The notes under the pieces are model-generated. The model made no database searches. It worked only from the letters and a program-made list of their open reading frames with translations, and was not told where the DNA came from. The translations under genes were made by a program, and so were the position numbers. A stretch of 64,000 nucleotides of DNA, from assembly GCF_009192765.1 (NCBI RefSeq), contig NZ_VOHQ01000003.1, positions 248,001 through 312,000 of the forward strand, read 5' to 3'. Below are positions 26,215 to 35,261 of this stretch, piece by piece. Each line of letters begins with the position of its first letter. Within the stretch, counting starts at the first letter, position 1. This stretch comes from Agriterribacter humi. GTDB lineage: Bacteria; Bacteroidota; Bacteroidia; Chitinophagales; Chitinophagaceae.

Positions 26215-27654
26215 TTATGCTTTATCAATTTCGTCTGCCGCACGGTATGCGGAGCGGGTAGAAGCTTCCATACCCCAATTAAGATTATCTGTGGAGGCAC
26301 CTGCAAAATAGATCCGTCCACTGGGCTTCATAATTTCCGGCCAAAATTTGTGCAACTGCCCCATAGGAAAATGCACCCGCTCACAAGTTGGTGCAAAGCC
26401 ATCTTTTGTCCAGTCTTTACTTACTACCTGCTCTACGGTAGGTTTAGTTGCACCAGGATAATTTTCTTTAAAAACAGCCATGGCCCGTTGCGGTGTAATA
26501 CCACCGGCACCGGTACCTAAAACAATCACTCTATGCGTATCTATTTCGTCTGCGCTTTGCCAAACAGACCATAGATCAGGACTATCAAATTCTATATTGA
26601 TGCTGATTTTATCTTTCTCCCAGAATTTTGAACTGCATTGAAATACAAAACGCTGGTAAGAATCATACTGCACATTATCCAGCACAAATTGTTTTTCAGG
26701 GGAGAACCCGGGTGTAACAATAATTTTTCTGAACGCTGGAGGTGGTATAGCATTTACCAGGTAATCTGCAGAAAGCTCCTGCGGCTCTCCCATCCATTTA
26801 AATTTTACACGCACACCTGCTTTATCATGTTGAATGCTTTGAATGGGGCAATTCAGTTGTACACGATCACCCAATTTTTTAGCGAAAGCAGTGGGCAAAC
26901 TCTGGTTACCTCCTTTCAGTCTGAAAACATCTACGGGAAATTGTGATACTCCACGCAGTTTCAAAATAGCTGAGCGCCACAATTCAAATAAGGCGGAAGT
27001 ATTGGCTCCTCCCAATAGGTCCAGCGCTTTTGCTGAAGCTCCTCCTTTTTTATAAATATCTGCGATAGGGGTGTTGTCCATATTATCATACCCTACTCCG
27101 AATGGTTGGTACTCGTCTGTAAATTTATCGAGGTAAGGTTTATTGTATAAAGAAACGAGATCCCAATAAGGATGCTTACTTAAGTAGTCAACTTCTGTTA
27201 GATTAAAGCCCATTTTAGTAAGCACCGATCTATCACTCAGCATTTCTTCTGTATAAAACTTGCCATCTATTTGTCGCAATAGATTTTTACGCCGGGGATA
27301 AGGCAACGCTTCAACACCAAGCTCATTCAAATATTGCCAATAGCGTTCATACCCCGGCCTGGTAATATGTTCGGCACCATAATCACCATACAAACCATCA
27401 GATAAGCCATCACGGGCTGTAAAAACGTGCCCACCGTGTCTTCCCGAGGCTTCCAGCACGGTAACATCATGACCGCGTTTCATTAGTTCATAACCCGCAC
27501 ATAAACCGGCAATACCTCCGCCGGCAACAATAATTTTTTTCACGGCACGGGATGAAGGAAGCGGAGACGTGAAAACCTGCGGCCCCATAAGAGAAGTACC
27601 TACGCCTGCTACTGCGGTATTCCTGATAAAATTTCTACGGCTATTGGATGTCAT
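26215..27654 (-). CDS. Tat-exported flavin-containing amine oxidoreductase
   Basis: The 479-residue protein begins with a twin-arginine signal (SRRNFIRNTAVAGVG) and then the FAD-binding motif IIVAGGGIAGLCAGYEL followed by VTVLEASGRHGGH, the amine oxidase/phytoene-desaturase fold. The C-terminal FAD-binding segment is GRIYFAGASTDNLNWGMEAS. The start ATG at 27654 is chosen because it places the Tat motif at the N-terminus. It forms an operon with the cytochrome c gene, suggesting a periplasmic dehydrogenase feeding electrons to the respiratory chain. The amine or other substrate is unknown. Confidence 0.87.
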   Translation of the reverse strand: MTSNSRRNFIRNTAVAGVGTSLMGPQVFTSPLPSSRAVKKIIVAGGGIAGLCAGYELMKRGHDVTVLEASGRHGGHVFTARDGLSDGLYGDYGAEHITRPGYERYWQYLNELGVEALPYPRRKNLLRQIDGKFYTEEMLSDRSVLTKMGFNLTEVDYLSKHPYWDLVSLYNKPYLDKFTDEYQPFGVGYDNMDNTPIADIYKKGGASAKALDLLGGANTSALFELWRSAILKLRGVSQFPVDVFRLKGGNQSLPTAFAKKLGDRVQLNCPIQSIQHDKAGVRVKFKWMGEPQELSADYLVNAIPPPAFRKIIVTPGFSPEKQFVLDNVQYDSYQRFVFQCSSKFWEKDKISINIEFDSPDLWSVWQSADEIDTHRVIVLGTGAGGITPQRAMAVFKENYPGATKPTVEQVVSKDWTKDGFAPTCERVHFPMGQLHKFWPEIMKPSGRIYFAGASTDNLNWGMEASTRSAYRAADEIDKA

Positions 27655-27776
27655 AATAACAAATTTGCTGTAAACAAATAATAAAGGGTTTGTATTGCTA
27701 ATACATGATTGATCTGTAAGATAAGCATTGATCCGGATGCTCCAAGTAAGTGATATCGAAATGATTTTCGGTTTTT

Positions 27777-27812
27777 CGCAGCGTCTCAACTCCGGGCCAT
27801 GTGAGCAAGCTG
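27777..27812 (+). repeat. 36-bp dispersed repeat, copy 1
   Basis: Contains TCTCAACTCC and a GCAAGCTG end; same family as 28532-28567 and 32105-32140. The 430 bases upstream of the amine oxidase gene contain only such repeats. Confidence 0.6.
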
Positions 27813-27992
27813 TAATCTGCGGGAGATTCTCTGCTTCTGCGCAACGTATGCCGCAGTTGGCCAGGTGTGTTAGCTGGCTCCGCTGCGATAGGTGGGTATA
27901 AACATATTAGTTTGGATCCAGGAAGTAGGAAAGCTTGTGGCTACCTATTGTTGCAAGATGAAGATTTATTAGGTAATGCGATTATATTCCCT

Positions 27993-28044
27993 CGCAACGT
28001 CTCTTGCCTGCGCACAAAACTTTATACGGGGGCACATTTCGGAC
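27993..28044 (+). repeat. 52-bp direct repeat, copy 1
   Basis: CGCAACGTC, then CTTGCCTGCGCAC, AACTTT, ACG and a CGGA end recur in the same order at 28595-28646. The two copies flank the small gene at 28088-28447. Confidence 0.7.
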
Positions 28045-28087
28045 ACTAAGCTTGTTGGGCTGCGATATACTTGCGCTATGCAGGTTT

Positions 28088-28447
28088 TTATCGTGATAAA
28101 AAATTGCCAGGCATGCGCATGCCTTTTTCATCAGCCAGTACTTTTTCCATTACTTTTTGGAGTCGTTTCGGAAGACCATCTTTTTCTTCTTCGGTTAATG
28201 TTTTGGTGATCTCGAAAAATTCATCTTCATCATCATAATAGCCAAAATAAAGGGAGTAACGGTGGTTGGCGTGAAGTCTCACAGAGATTTCTTTATCTTC
28301 TTCATAAATATGCATACTGATGATCGCCCACTGATCATCATCTTCAAAATCGAAGCGAATTTCTACAGGGTCTTTGGTCACCACGTCTGTTACCAGCTTT
28401 TCAATCAACTCGGCGGCATTGTTTTTTACCAGTTCTTCGTATTTCAT
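28088..28447 (-). CDS. Small acidic hypothetical protein
   Basis: The 119-residue protein is strongly acidic, with alternating strands (VEIRFDFEDDDQWAIISMHI, ISVRLHANHRYSLYFGYYDD) and a helical C-terminus. The composition and clear start (MKYEELVKNNAAELIEKLV) suggest a genuine gene. I do not recognise a family. It sits between two 52-bp direct repeats (27993 and 28595) and beside the 36-bp repeats, so it may have been carried or flanked by a repeat-mediated rearrangement. Confidence 0.6.
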   Translation of the reverse strand: MKYEELVKNNAAELIEKLVTDVVTKDPVEIRFDFEDDDQWAIISMHIYEEDKEISVRLHANHRYSLYFGYYDDEDEFFEITKTLTEEEKDGLPKRLQKVMEKVLADEKGMRMPGNFLSR

Positions 28448-28531
28448 ATTGTCTTTTAAAAGTTTTGTAAAAATAACAACCAGGAACTGATTTTTAAAAT
28501 CTGCGCAGGGCGTTAAGCACCTTAGGCCCTC

Positions 28532-28567
28532 CGCAACGTTTTAACTCCAGTCCATATGGGCAAGCTG
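28532..28567 (+). repeat. 36-bp dispersed repeat, copy 2
   Basis: Starts CGCAACGTTTTAACTCC and ends CCATATGGGCAAGCTG. Confidence 0.6.
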
Positions 28568-28594
28568 GTGAGGCAAAAAAAGATGACTGTCGCC

Positions 28595-28646
28595 CGCAAC
28601 GTCCCTTGCCTGCGCACGGAACTTTGCACGAGGAGACATTGCGGAG
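28595..28646 (+). repeat. 52-bp direct repeat, copy 2
   Basis: Partner of 27993-28044 with the same block order, 602 bases apart. Confidence 0.7.
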
Positions 28647-28817
28647 AACTCAACAGTTGTCTTATTTTTTTACAACAATATTTTACTTCTATTTCTTTAT
28701 CGATGTTCACCACCTTACCATGACAAGTTGCAAGAAACCATTTTTAAGGCTCCAGTTGAATATACGCGCCAGCATTTGTCCGCATTTATGATGGACAAAT
28801 ACTTTATTTAGATTTAT

Positions 28818-28825
28818 TAAATTTG
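28818..28825 (+). promoter_or_regulatory. -7 promoter box of the HEPN gene
   Basis: TAAATTTG matches TAnnTTTG; ATG codons follow at 28832 and 28838, again leaving almost no leader. Confidence 0.5.
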
Positions 28826-28831
28826 GAAAAG

Positions 28832-30259
28832 ATGTTAATGGAAAAACTTCCTAATAAAATCCTTGGATTTATAAACCAGAATGGTATAGATTACCCATTT
28901 AGCTATATAGAGCCTGTTTTGCATTTACTTCCACCTTCACATGAAGACTGGAATAGAAAAAAAAGGTTGTTAATCTCCGAATTGGAGAAGCTGCAAGACA
29001 ACCAGCCGAATAATAAATGGTCTGAAAGTAGGTTTTATAAAGGTGTAACTAATAGGGAAACCGATGTGATTTTCAAAACAAAAGAGACTGTCAAAAACGA
29101 TAATGGGTTTGAAGCAGTTGAAGTAGAGAACATTTTTGAATATAGCAAAGGCGATGATAAAGATGCTTTTATTTATGCTATTGCGGTGCACTCTGACGAA
29201 CTAGAATACTTTCATAATATTACTAATCGTTCAGTAAACAGGTTTTCGCCTTATCACAATCAACTTACCCCACACGAGCACCATTCTGCTACTGCGTCAG
29301 ATTCAATTACACCTTTAGGCTCTTTCATTGATAATGATATTAAACTTGATTTTGAACTTGAAATTTATTCTGTTTATAATATTGATCATGTTGCTGGTGG
29401 AATTAGAAAGAAAAAAACGATGTTGCGTGTAATGTTTGATAAGCCTATAGGCTTCCAAAGATGCTTGGAGGTCCTACACTATGTAAGACAATTTATTAAA
29501 TTTATCTGTTACAGGTCAAACGTAAATCTTCGATCCGTAACAACTTTACGTAGAGATAAGGACAATCTATTAGTTTATTCAGGAAGGATTTTTACGCTCA
29601 ATCGATACGAAGAAGAGAAAAGTTCTGTTAAAGAAAGAAGAATTATCACCTACGATTTGATACATTCAAAGATTATCAATCTTTTAGAAGCTGTATCAAA
29701 AGATGAAATCCTGTTTAGTCATTTTTGCATAAATATAGACAGTCAGAAAAGTTATAGTCCGTCAAGGGCTATTCTTATTTTCGCCGCGTTCGAAAAAGAA
29801 TATAGCTATTTTTTTAGTGAATCTCCCATAAGGTCTGCTGGATATTTGATAACTAAGGATAAAGCAATTATGGCGCTTTCGGAAATAAAAACTACATTAA
29901 ACAGTAAGGGAAGAAAGTATGTTGAGAGGTTCATTTCGATCATTGATAATAGCGATTCCAGTCTTGATGCAAGAATTAAAAAAGCACTAAAAAAATACCA
30001 AACAATAATCAGCCCGTTTCTTTTTTATTTTTATGGAATTGGTGATGACGAGATTATAGAAGCAATGCCTGAAAGGATATGTCTAATTAGAAATGCTTTT
30101 GCTCACGGAAATTTGGGGGTTACATTTTTGCCTATTCATCTATCTGATTTGAAGATTCTTGAGATTTTACTATATGTAATGCGCTTGGATGCATTGGCTG
30201 TAGATCACTATTCTATAGCTAAGGCTATTCAACAGGTTTTTGGTATTAATCCTAATTAG
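28832..30259 (+). CDS. ApeA-like HEPN-domain protein, candidate antiviral RNase
   Basis: The protein has about 475 residues. The N-terminal two thirds is a beta-rich region without recognisable catalytic motif; the last 150 residues are helical and contain RNAFAH (Arg420 to His425), the R-x4-H motif that marks active HEPN ribonucleases. Layout (long N-terminal domain, C-terminal HEPN) resembles ApeA-type abortive-infection proteins. Base composition is richer in A+T than the surrounding genes, fitting lateral transfer. It converges on a large protein with a PD-(D/E)XK-like motif at 30324-32066, separated by 64 bases. The starts at 28832 and 28838 are both possible. Defence is inference. Confidence 0.7.
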   Translation: MLMEKLPNKILGFINQNGIDYPFSYIEPVLHLLPPSHEDWNRKKRLLISELEKLQDNQPNNKWSESRFYKGVTNRETDVIFKTKETVKNDNGFEAVEVENIFEYSKGDDKDAFIYAIAVHSDELEYFHNITNRSVNRFSPYHNQLTPHEHHSATASDSITPLGSFIDNDIKLDFELEIYSVYNIDHVAGGIRKKKTMLRVMFDKPIGFQRCLEVLHYVRQFIKFICYRSNVNLRSVTTLRRDKDNLLVYSGRIFTLNRYEEEKSSVKERRIITYDLIHSKIINLLEAVSKDEILFSHFCINIDSQKSYSPSRAILIFAAFEKEYSYFFSESPIRSAGYLITKDKAIMALSEIKTTLNSKGRKYVERFISIIDNSDSSLDARIKKALKKYQTIISPFLFYFYGIGDDEIIEAMPERICLIRNAFAHGNLGVTFLPIHLSDLKILEILLYVMRLDALAVDHYSIAKAIQQVFGINPN

Positions 30260-30323
30260 AAGATAAATTTTCTTCCACCAATGCTCTCAACGTCACTTAT
30301 TTGCGCAAAAGTTTGTAGAAGAA

Positions 30324-32066
30324 TCATCCTAAAAGCTTTTCAATTAATTTTTTTAGGTTAGGTGCTCTTTTCAAATTATGGTTCTCGATATAGTCTCTGA
30401 AGAAAAATGAAAAAGGAATTGCCTTTTTGTAGAAAAAATTTCTACGGTCGTTAAGTGTAACATAACTTTTTGGCATCTTTTCATCTTTTAACTTATTGTG
30501 CTCCTTTATTATGTCGTGTAAATAAACTCCATCAGAAAAACTCGCCTGGTAACACAACAAAATATCAAGGTTTATTATTGTGACAGGCTTCACTTTATTA
30601 ATAAACAGCCCCGCGTCTTTCAAAATCGCCAACTGATCAAAAAACCATGAGTTTACCAATTCGTGGAGTCCGGGAATGTCGTACTGGTGATCATGTGTAA
30701 TTATAATGGGATAAATATGTACGTCTTTGTACCAATAGTTGGTGTCCCCCTCAAATTTCTTGAGAAGCAATTGCTTTATAGAACCAATCAATTGCATTAC
30801 GGCTGCAGGTTTTTTCTTACCCTTATCTGTTTTTTTAAGATATAAAGTCTTCATGAATTCTTGCTCATAAACAGCAAAATCGAAAGATTTTTTTAGGTCT
30901 GCTAGAATCAGAAAATCTTTCGATTCGAAAAGGAGAATATCTTTTCCTTTTCTTAAATAATAATCAGGGCCTCCTCCAATATGCATATTTACCAATTCCT
31001 GCCCTGTAAATTGTATAGACTTAACTGGATAGATAAGAGGAATAATCTTATATAATAATATCTTCTCTGAAAACTCGTCACAATAATGTGATCGCCAATT
31101 CGATATCCTTTGGTTCTCTGGGAGCTTTTGGTTAATATCTCGAAGAAAAAAATACAGTCCCTTAAAAATTTTTTCGACAACAAATAAATTAAAAATAATT
31201 CTATAATCTCCCTCAGATACTTTGTAGAATGGCTTTGCCCTCGTAGTGAGGAAGTCATTTTGTTCAATTGGGTCAGTCTCCTGGACTGCTAGCTTTTCAA
31301 CAAATTCACAATCTTCTTTGAAAGTTGCTCCTTTAGAAATAACAATATCAGTAAAAGACTCATTTTGATTTTTAACTGCGGATAATGTTAAAGGAAGTAG
31401 TCGCTTAAGATAGACTTTCCAAGACTCACATTTAAAGTGAGCAAGAAAAGAAGCTAACAAAGGCTTAGTTTTATCCGTACTTTCCAAGAATTCAAAAAAG
31501 TAGAAAGCTTTATATAGCTGTGAAATCCAAATTTCACGAATATCAAAATTTGTCTTGTCACCTATTGGATACTGCATAGTAAGGAGTATAAAATAGATTC
31601 TCGCCTCCTCGTCATAATCTTCCATATCGTTCCCAATATAATCCTGTGCTTTTGTAAATTCTGAATTAAAACCTAAATAAGCTTTAAAAAGGTTTTGCTC
31701 GAATTCAAGATCAGTCTGAGTAGGTTCCTCTTGCGGCAATGAGAAAAAATATTCAAATAATTTTAGGCTTGTATAGGGATTAATAACTCTAATGGAGTTT
31801 TTATTCTTCAAGGCTGCAATATTGCTAAATATTTTTTTCGCAAATTCAGCATTGCCTGGGCTAAAAAACATTCTTAAAAAATCCTTGATATCATCAAACT
31901 TGGACTCATGTTGTTTAAATGCAAGAAATGCAGCAGCGGCTTTTAATACCACATCCATGTTTCCACCTTTAAGATATTCCTTTGGCGTTAAAGGTTTCTC
32001 TCCTGGAAATGCAACTTCGAATTCCAGAAGTAGTGACATGGCTACAGAAGAAACAGATTTTTCCAT
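30324..32066 (-). CDS. Large uncharacterised protein with PD-(D/E)XK-like motif
   Basis: The 580-residue protein is mostly helical in its first 350 residues. Near residues 364-384 it has GGGPDYYL...ILLFESKD: Asp368, Glu381 and Lys383 fit the PD-x(n)-E-x-K nuclease core. Later parts (VHIYPIIITHDHQYDIPG, INLDILL) look like further strands of that fold. I know no named family. It is A+T-rich like the HEPN gene it faces, and it lies between that gene and a REP/RAYT element, typical of a small defence or mobile island. There is no signal peptide or membrane helix. Confidence 0.65.
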   Translation of the reverse strand: MEKSVSSVAMSLLLEFEVAFPGEKPLTPKEYLKGGNMDVVLKAAAAFLAFKQHESKFDDIKDFLRMFFSPGNAEFAKKIFSNIAALKNKNSIRVINPYTSLKLFEYFFSLPQEEPTQTDLEFEQNLFKAYLGFNSEFTKAQDYIGNDMEDYDEEARIYFILLTMQYPIGDKTNFDIREIWISQLYKAFYFFEFLESTDKTKPLLASFLAHFKCESWKVYLKRLLPLTLSAVKNQNESFTDIVISKGATFKEDCEFVEKLAVQETDPIEQNDFLTTRAKPFYKVSEGDYRIIFNLFVVEKIFKGLYFFLRDINQKLPENQRISNWRSHYCDEFSEKILLYKIIPLIYPVKSIQFTGQELVNMHIGGGPDYYLRKGKDILLFESKDFLILADLKKSFDFAVYEQEFMKTLYLKKTDKGKKKPAAVMQLIGSIKQLLLKKFEGDTNYWYKDVHIYPIIITHDHQYDIPGLHELVNSWFFDQLAILKDAGLFINKVKPVTIINLDILLCYQASFSDGVYLHDIIKEHNKLKDEKMPKSYVTLNDRRNFFYKKAIPFSFFFRDYIENHNLKRAPNLKKLIEKLLG

Positions 32067-32104
32067 CTTAATCTAACATTTATTACTTACCTTTTTAGCT
32101 TCTC

Positions 32105-32140
32105 CAGAAAGTCTCAACTCTAAGCCATATGGGCAAGCTG
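32105..32140 (+). repeat. 36-bp dispersed repeat, copy 3
   Basis: GTCTCAACTC followed by AAGCCATATGGGCAAGCTG, ending 12 bases before the left REP hairpin of the RAYT element. Confidence 0.6.
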
Positions 32141-32150
32141 AATTCGCATG

Positions 32151-32177
32151 CAGGCGCAAGCGTCTCGCTTGTGCCGT
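32151..32177 (+). repeat. REP hairpin, left of the RAYT
   Basis: GGCGCAAGCG, TCT, CGCTTGTGCC form a 10-bp stem with one G-U pair. It directly abuts the RAYT stop codon and is the inverted copy of 32775-32801. Confidence 0.85.
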
Positions 32178-32726
32178 TTAAACAATATAGTTTAATTCAA
32201 TCAATCCCTTCTTGCCATGAAAATCTCTTGCACTGCTATAAATGTATTCTTCAGCTTTTTCAACAAATCCAGCCTCTACAGGATTCATATGAATGTATTC
32301 AAGTTTTTGATAAAACATTTCGCTATTTAATATTTCCAGTGGCTTATTATGCTGCTGCCACAACTGCCAATCATTGTTATTAGCATTTTTAATGCCTGCA
32401 CGCTTCATCATCCATTCCATCCACGCTCTTCTACTTTCGCCAGGATGTTGGTCTATGGCTTTTCGTAATCTCCTGGATGTAAAACTCTTCATCTCCCCAA
32501 CAATTTTATCCAAAGCTCTACCCTTACTGCCAATAATCATGTGTACATGACTTGTCATTATACACCATCCATATATTTCTAAATCCTTTTCCTGCTGACA
32601 AAATCGTCAACTCTCCACCATTATCTCCTTGTATTCATTCCTAATAAACAAATCAATCCAATACACCACTGCAAAACTGATAAAATATAACTTATCATGA
32701 TCTCCAAACTTGTATTTACGACTCAT
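32178..32726 (-). pseudogene. REP-associated tyrosine transposase (RAYT) with in-frame stop
   Basis: From ATG 32726 the frame reads MSRKYKFGDHDKLYFISF, then VVYWIDLFIRNEYKEI, meets TGA at codon 40 (32607-32609), and continues in the same frame through GWCIMTSHVHMIIG (the HUH motif of Y1 transposases), KSFTSRRLRKAI, and the C-terminal MNPVEAGFVEKAEEYIYSSARD. The length of 182 codons equals that of the family. Y1 RAYTs cut and move REP sequences as single strands. Inverted REP hairpins sit on both sides. A single TGA may inactivate it, unless an internal start at 32558 or readthrough supplies protein; the shorter product lacks the N-terminal strands. Confidence 0.88.
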
Positions 32727-32774
32727 TAATAAATGTAAAAACTTTAATTGATTATAGCAATCCCTTAGGTATCT

Positions 32775-32801
32775 ACGGCACAAGCGGGACGCTTGCGCCT
32801 G
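32775..32801 (-). repeat. REP hairpin, right of the RAYT
   Basis: GGCACAAGCG, GGA, CGCTTGCGCC; the reverse complement of the left hairpin with two differences over 28 bases. Confidence 0.85.
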
Positions 32802-33018
32802 GTACCAGCGTATTTTTAAGATGATTATTATGTTAGTTCATATGCTTGGACTATATAGGGAAACTTTATTAAATCAAAGGCAACCGGGCGGGTTGCGTGT
32901 GATTATTTTAATGCTACAGCTCAATTTTAATCCCTATTTTCACCACAAAGCCGTCCACCGGTGCATAAGCATCCAGAAGACCGGTTATCGATGGAGCTGG
33001 TATAAAAAGTTTATATTC

Positions 33019-33576
33019 CTACTCCCTGACCTGCACGTAAAAACTGCCATTTCTGATACGAACAGGTTTCTCAAATCCGTAGCCAAAGGCCTGGTAGAAA
33101 AAGTCACCTGAAAAAGTGCCCTGCATCGCAGTTTTTGACACCCTGGTGAAAACTACTGTTAATCCGTTTTGAATTTTGTAATTAACAGCTCTTGCATCTG
33201 CCTGCATACGTGTGCCGCAGTTAACATGTGAAGGATTGGATTTAGGAGCATGATACTGGGCATACATTTGAAAGATTGAGGAAGTATCGGCATAAATGCC
33301 TGGTACAATTTTTTTGTTGTGAAAATTTTCGACCCTTATTTCCAGGCTCGGAGAATTCATATCCTGTGATGCTTCTCCGAAACCAAGTATGCTGATGCCA
33401 CTGAAATCCGTGCCGTTAAATCTATGAACCCCTGCTATAGGCGAAAAATTGAAAGTTCTTAATGTATCATTGATATAGCAGATAAGATGATATTCCGGAG
33501 GAATCTCATCCTTTTTGCAGGAACCAATAAAAAGAATCGAAACAAATAGGGTTGATATAATAATGTATCTTCTCAT
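33019..33576 (-). CDS. Secreted lipoprotein, hypothetical
   Basis: This 185-residue protein has a lipoprotein signal ending ILFIGSCKKDE; Lys residues right after Cys20 are usual in Bacteroidota lipoproteins. The mature part is beta-rich (LICYINDTLRTFNFSP, LEIRVENFHNKKI, GFEKPVRIRNGSFYVQV) and resembles the many DUF-type lipoproteins of the phylum. No partner or operon is evident. Function unknown. Confidence 0.75.
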   Translation of the reverse strand: MRRYIIISTLFVSILFIGSCKKDEIPPEYHLICYINDTLRTFNFSPIAGVHRFNGTDFSGISILGFGEASQDMNSPSLEIRVENFHNKKIVPGIYADTSSIFQMYAQYHAPKSNPSHVNCGTRMQADARAVNYKIQNGLTVVFTRVSKTAMQGTFSGDFFYQAFGYGFEKPVRIRNGSFYVQVRE

Positions 33577-33827
33577 AACTTAAAATTAGCTGTCATAACT
33601 CCGGATCAGTCGACTGACTTGGCAGAAGCTGCATACCGTTATCCGAAATTAGCAAGATGCCGGGTTAAATCCAACTGGGTGATATTTAGAATCTGAAATG
33701 TTATTTAGTAACAACTTGGCATAAATGTAAGCTATTGGAAGTACTGAGCTATTTCTGCCGTTGTCGGCATTTATAAGTGCGTAAATATGCACAAGAATCA
33801 CCAACAACAAGACCAATCATTTCCTCC

Positions 33828-34195
33828 TCACACCCACTCCTCCCCCGCATCCACCAACGCCTTCCATACATGCACCGCAAAAGAACTTCTCACCATTATC
33901 CGGTAACGAAGCGGAGCCACATGGCACACGATCACCGGTGCTTTGGCAATCAGCCCCTGTGAAACACTGCCAACAGGAAAACTTTTTTCCCGTAGATCCT
34001 GTTCCCAAAGATGGGCAAGCACGTCGCGGGCATGAGCCCCTTCCAGTTCAATAGTAGTGCGCTGGCCGCTGACATCCACTGCGCTGAAATGATGTTGGTT
34101 CTTCAATAGTGCGAGTTGCTGGTCCGCTTCCCCGAATCCTATTAAGCCACCAGTCCGGTGCAAGACACAGGGCAAGGACTTCACCCTCACCGGAT
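33828..34195 (-). pseudogene. Sarcosine oxidase gamma-subunit-like (SoxG) relic
   Basis: The segment reads LAPDWWL, a frameshift near 34145, then IGFGEADQQ, AVDVSGQRTTIELEGAHARDV, EKSFPVGSVSQGLIAKAP and MVRSSFAVHVWKALVDAG. This is the order of motifs in SoxG/folate-binding proteins. The N-terminal third is absent and a VOC fragment is fused in its place, and no other sarcosine oxidase gene is near. It is a decayed remnant. Confidence 0.65.
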
Positions 34196-34203
34196 ACTGA
34201 CCA

Positions 34204-34389
34204 TCCCCTGATCTTTATGATGTGTCCGTCAGGGCATTCCACCTGCATTTCTCTCATGCCCCATTCCTTAGTTTCAGGTACAGAAAGAATTTTAGCGCTA
34301 TTATTTTTAATACGTTCATAATATTCATCCACGTTATCCACCACTAACGAAATCGGGCTCTTCGAAAAGTTTTTTCGAACTTACCTTCG
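34204..34389 (-). pseudogene. Glyoxalase/VOC family fragment
   Basis: VVDNVDEYYERIKNNSAKI followed by EWGMREMQVECPDGHIIKI is the second beta-alpha-beta-beta-beta half of a VOC protein, including the metal-ligand-like Glu of MQVECPDGH. The first half is missing; a stop lies just upstream and the frame runs into the SoxG relic. Confidence 0.7.
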
Positions 34390-34461
34390 AACCGGACAGC
34401 ATAAGCCGGGATACAAAATGCTAAAATTTAATTTCAATTGAACCCGGAGATAAAATCATAT

Positions 34462-34944
34462 ATGATAGACCACAATAGAATAGTTTTAAGAGCACCAGTT
34501 ATAAATGATTTAGAGGCTCTATTTAACTTTCAACTTCACAGGGAAGCAAATTATTTGGCTGCTTTCACTTCATTGGACCCAACGGATAAATCAGCTTACA
34601 TAAGCAAGCACTCAAAGTTCCTAAACGACCCATCCATAAATAATCAAACAATTTTGGTTGACAATATTATTGCAGGAAGCATTGCAAAATTTGTAATTGA
34701 AGGAGATGCAGAAATAACCTATTGGATAGACAGAAATTTTTGGGGCAAGGACGTTGCTAAAAATGCACTTAAAACCTTTCTAACTATTGAAAAAGCAAGA
34801 CCCCTTTTTGGGCGTGTTGCATTTGACAATTATGGCTCACAGAAAGTACTTGAAAAATGCGGATTTGTGAGAGTAGGTTCCGACACAGGTTTTGCAAATG
34901 CAAGACAAGCAGAAATAGAGGAAATGATTTATAAACTGACTTAA
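34462..34944 (+). CDS. GNAT acetyltransferase, RimJ/RimL-like
   Basis: About 160 residues with the Acetyltransf_3 pattern: IVLRAPVINDLEALFNF at the N-terminus, ITYWIDRNFWGKDVAKNAL (the acetyl-CoA-binding turn with W-G-K/R-G-x-A-like sequence), and NYGSQKVLEKCGFVRVG, the standard C-terminal motif B. Members acetylate N-termini, amino groups of drugs or small molecules; the substrate is unknown. An in-frame TTG at 34438 would add eight residues. It is A+T-rich and stands among relic genes, suggesting recent acquisition. Confidence 0.85.
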   Translation: MIDHNRIVLRAPVINDLEALFNFQLHREANYLAAFTSLDPTDKSAYISKHSKFLNDPSINNQTILVDNIIAGSIAKFVIEGDAEITYWIDRNFWGKDVAKNALKTFLTIEKARPLFGRVAFDNYGSQKVLEKCGFVRVGSDTGFANARQAEIEEMIYKLT

Positions 34945-35261
34945 GTAATCAAGGGTAAAATGCCTAAACCGAATAAAAAATTGGGAACCTTGTCAACATA
35001 TCAAAAAGAACATCTGAATGATTAGTAATGATAAAATACATTTCTGTTATCAGTATTGTACTGTCAAAAGTTGCAACGTTCAGACATTCGCACCACCGGC
35101 AGTCATTCAAAAATCACAAGTAATCCGCTTCAGCTCCTAAGCCTTGTCAGTTTAAACCACATGCAACTTTGCTGATCGGGAAAAAATAACCTGGCATTAT
35201 TAACCAAATGTTACCGGGTCACCATATACTGAACTGTAGCTTTGCTGAAAATTTAAACAAA
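34945..35261. other. Intergenic, no gene seen
   Basis: About 317 bases between the acetyltransferase and a degenerate oxidoreductase. No ORF, RNA gene or promoter box was recognised. Confidence 0.5.
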
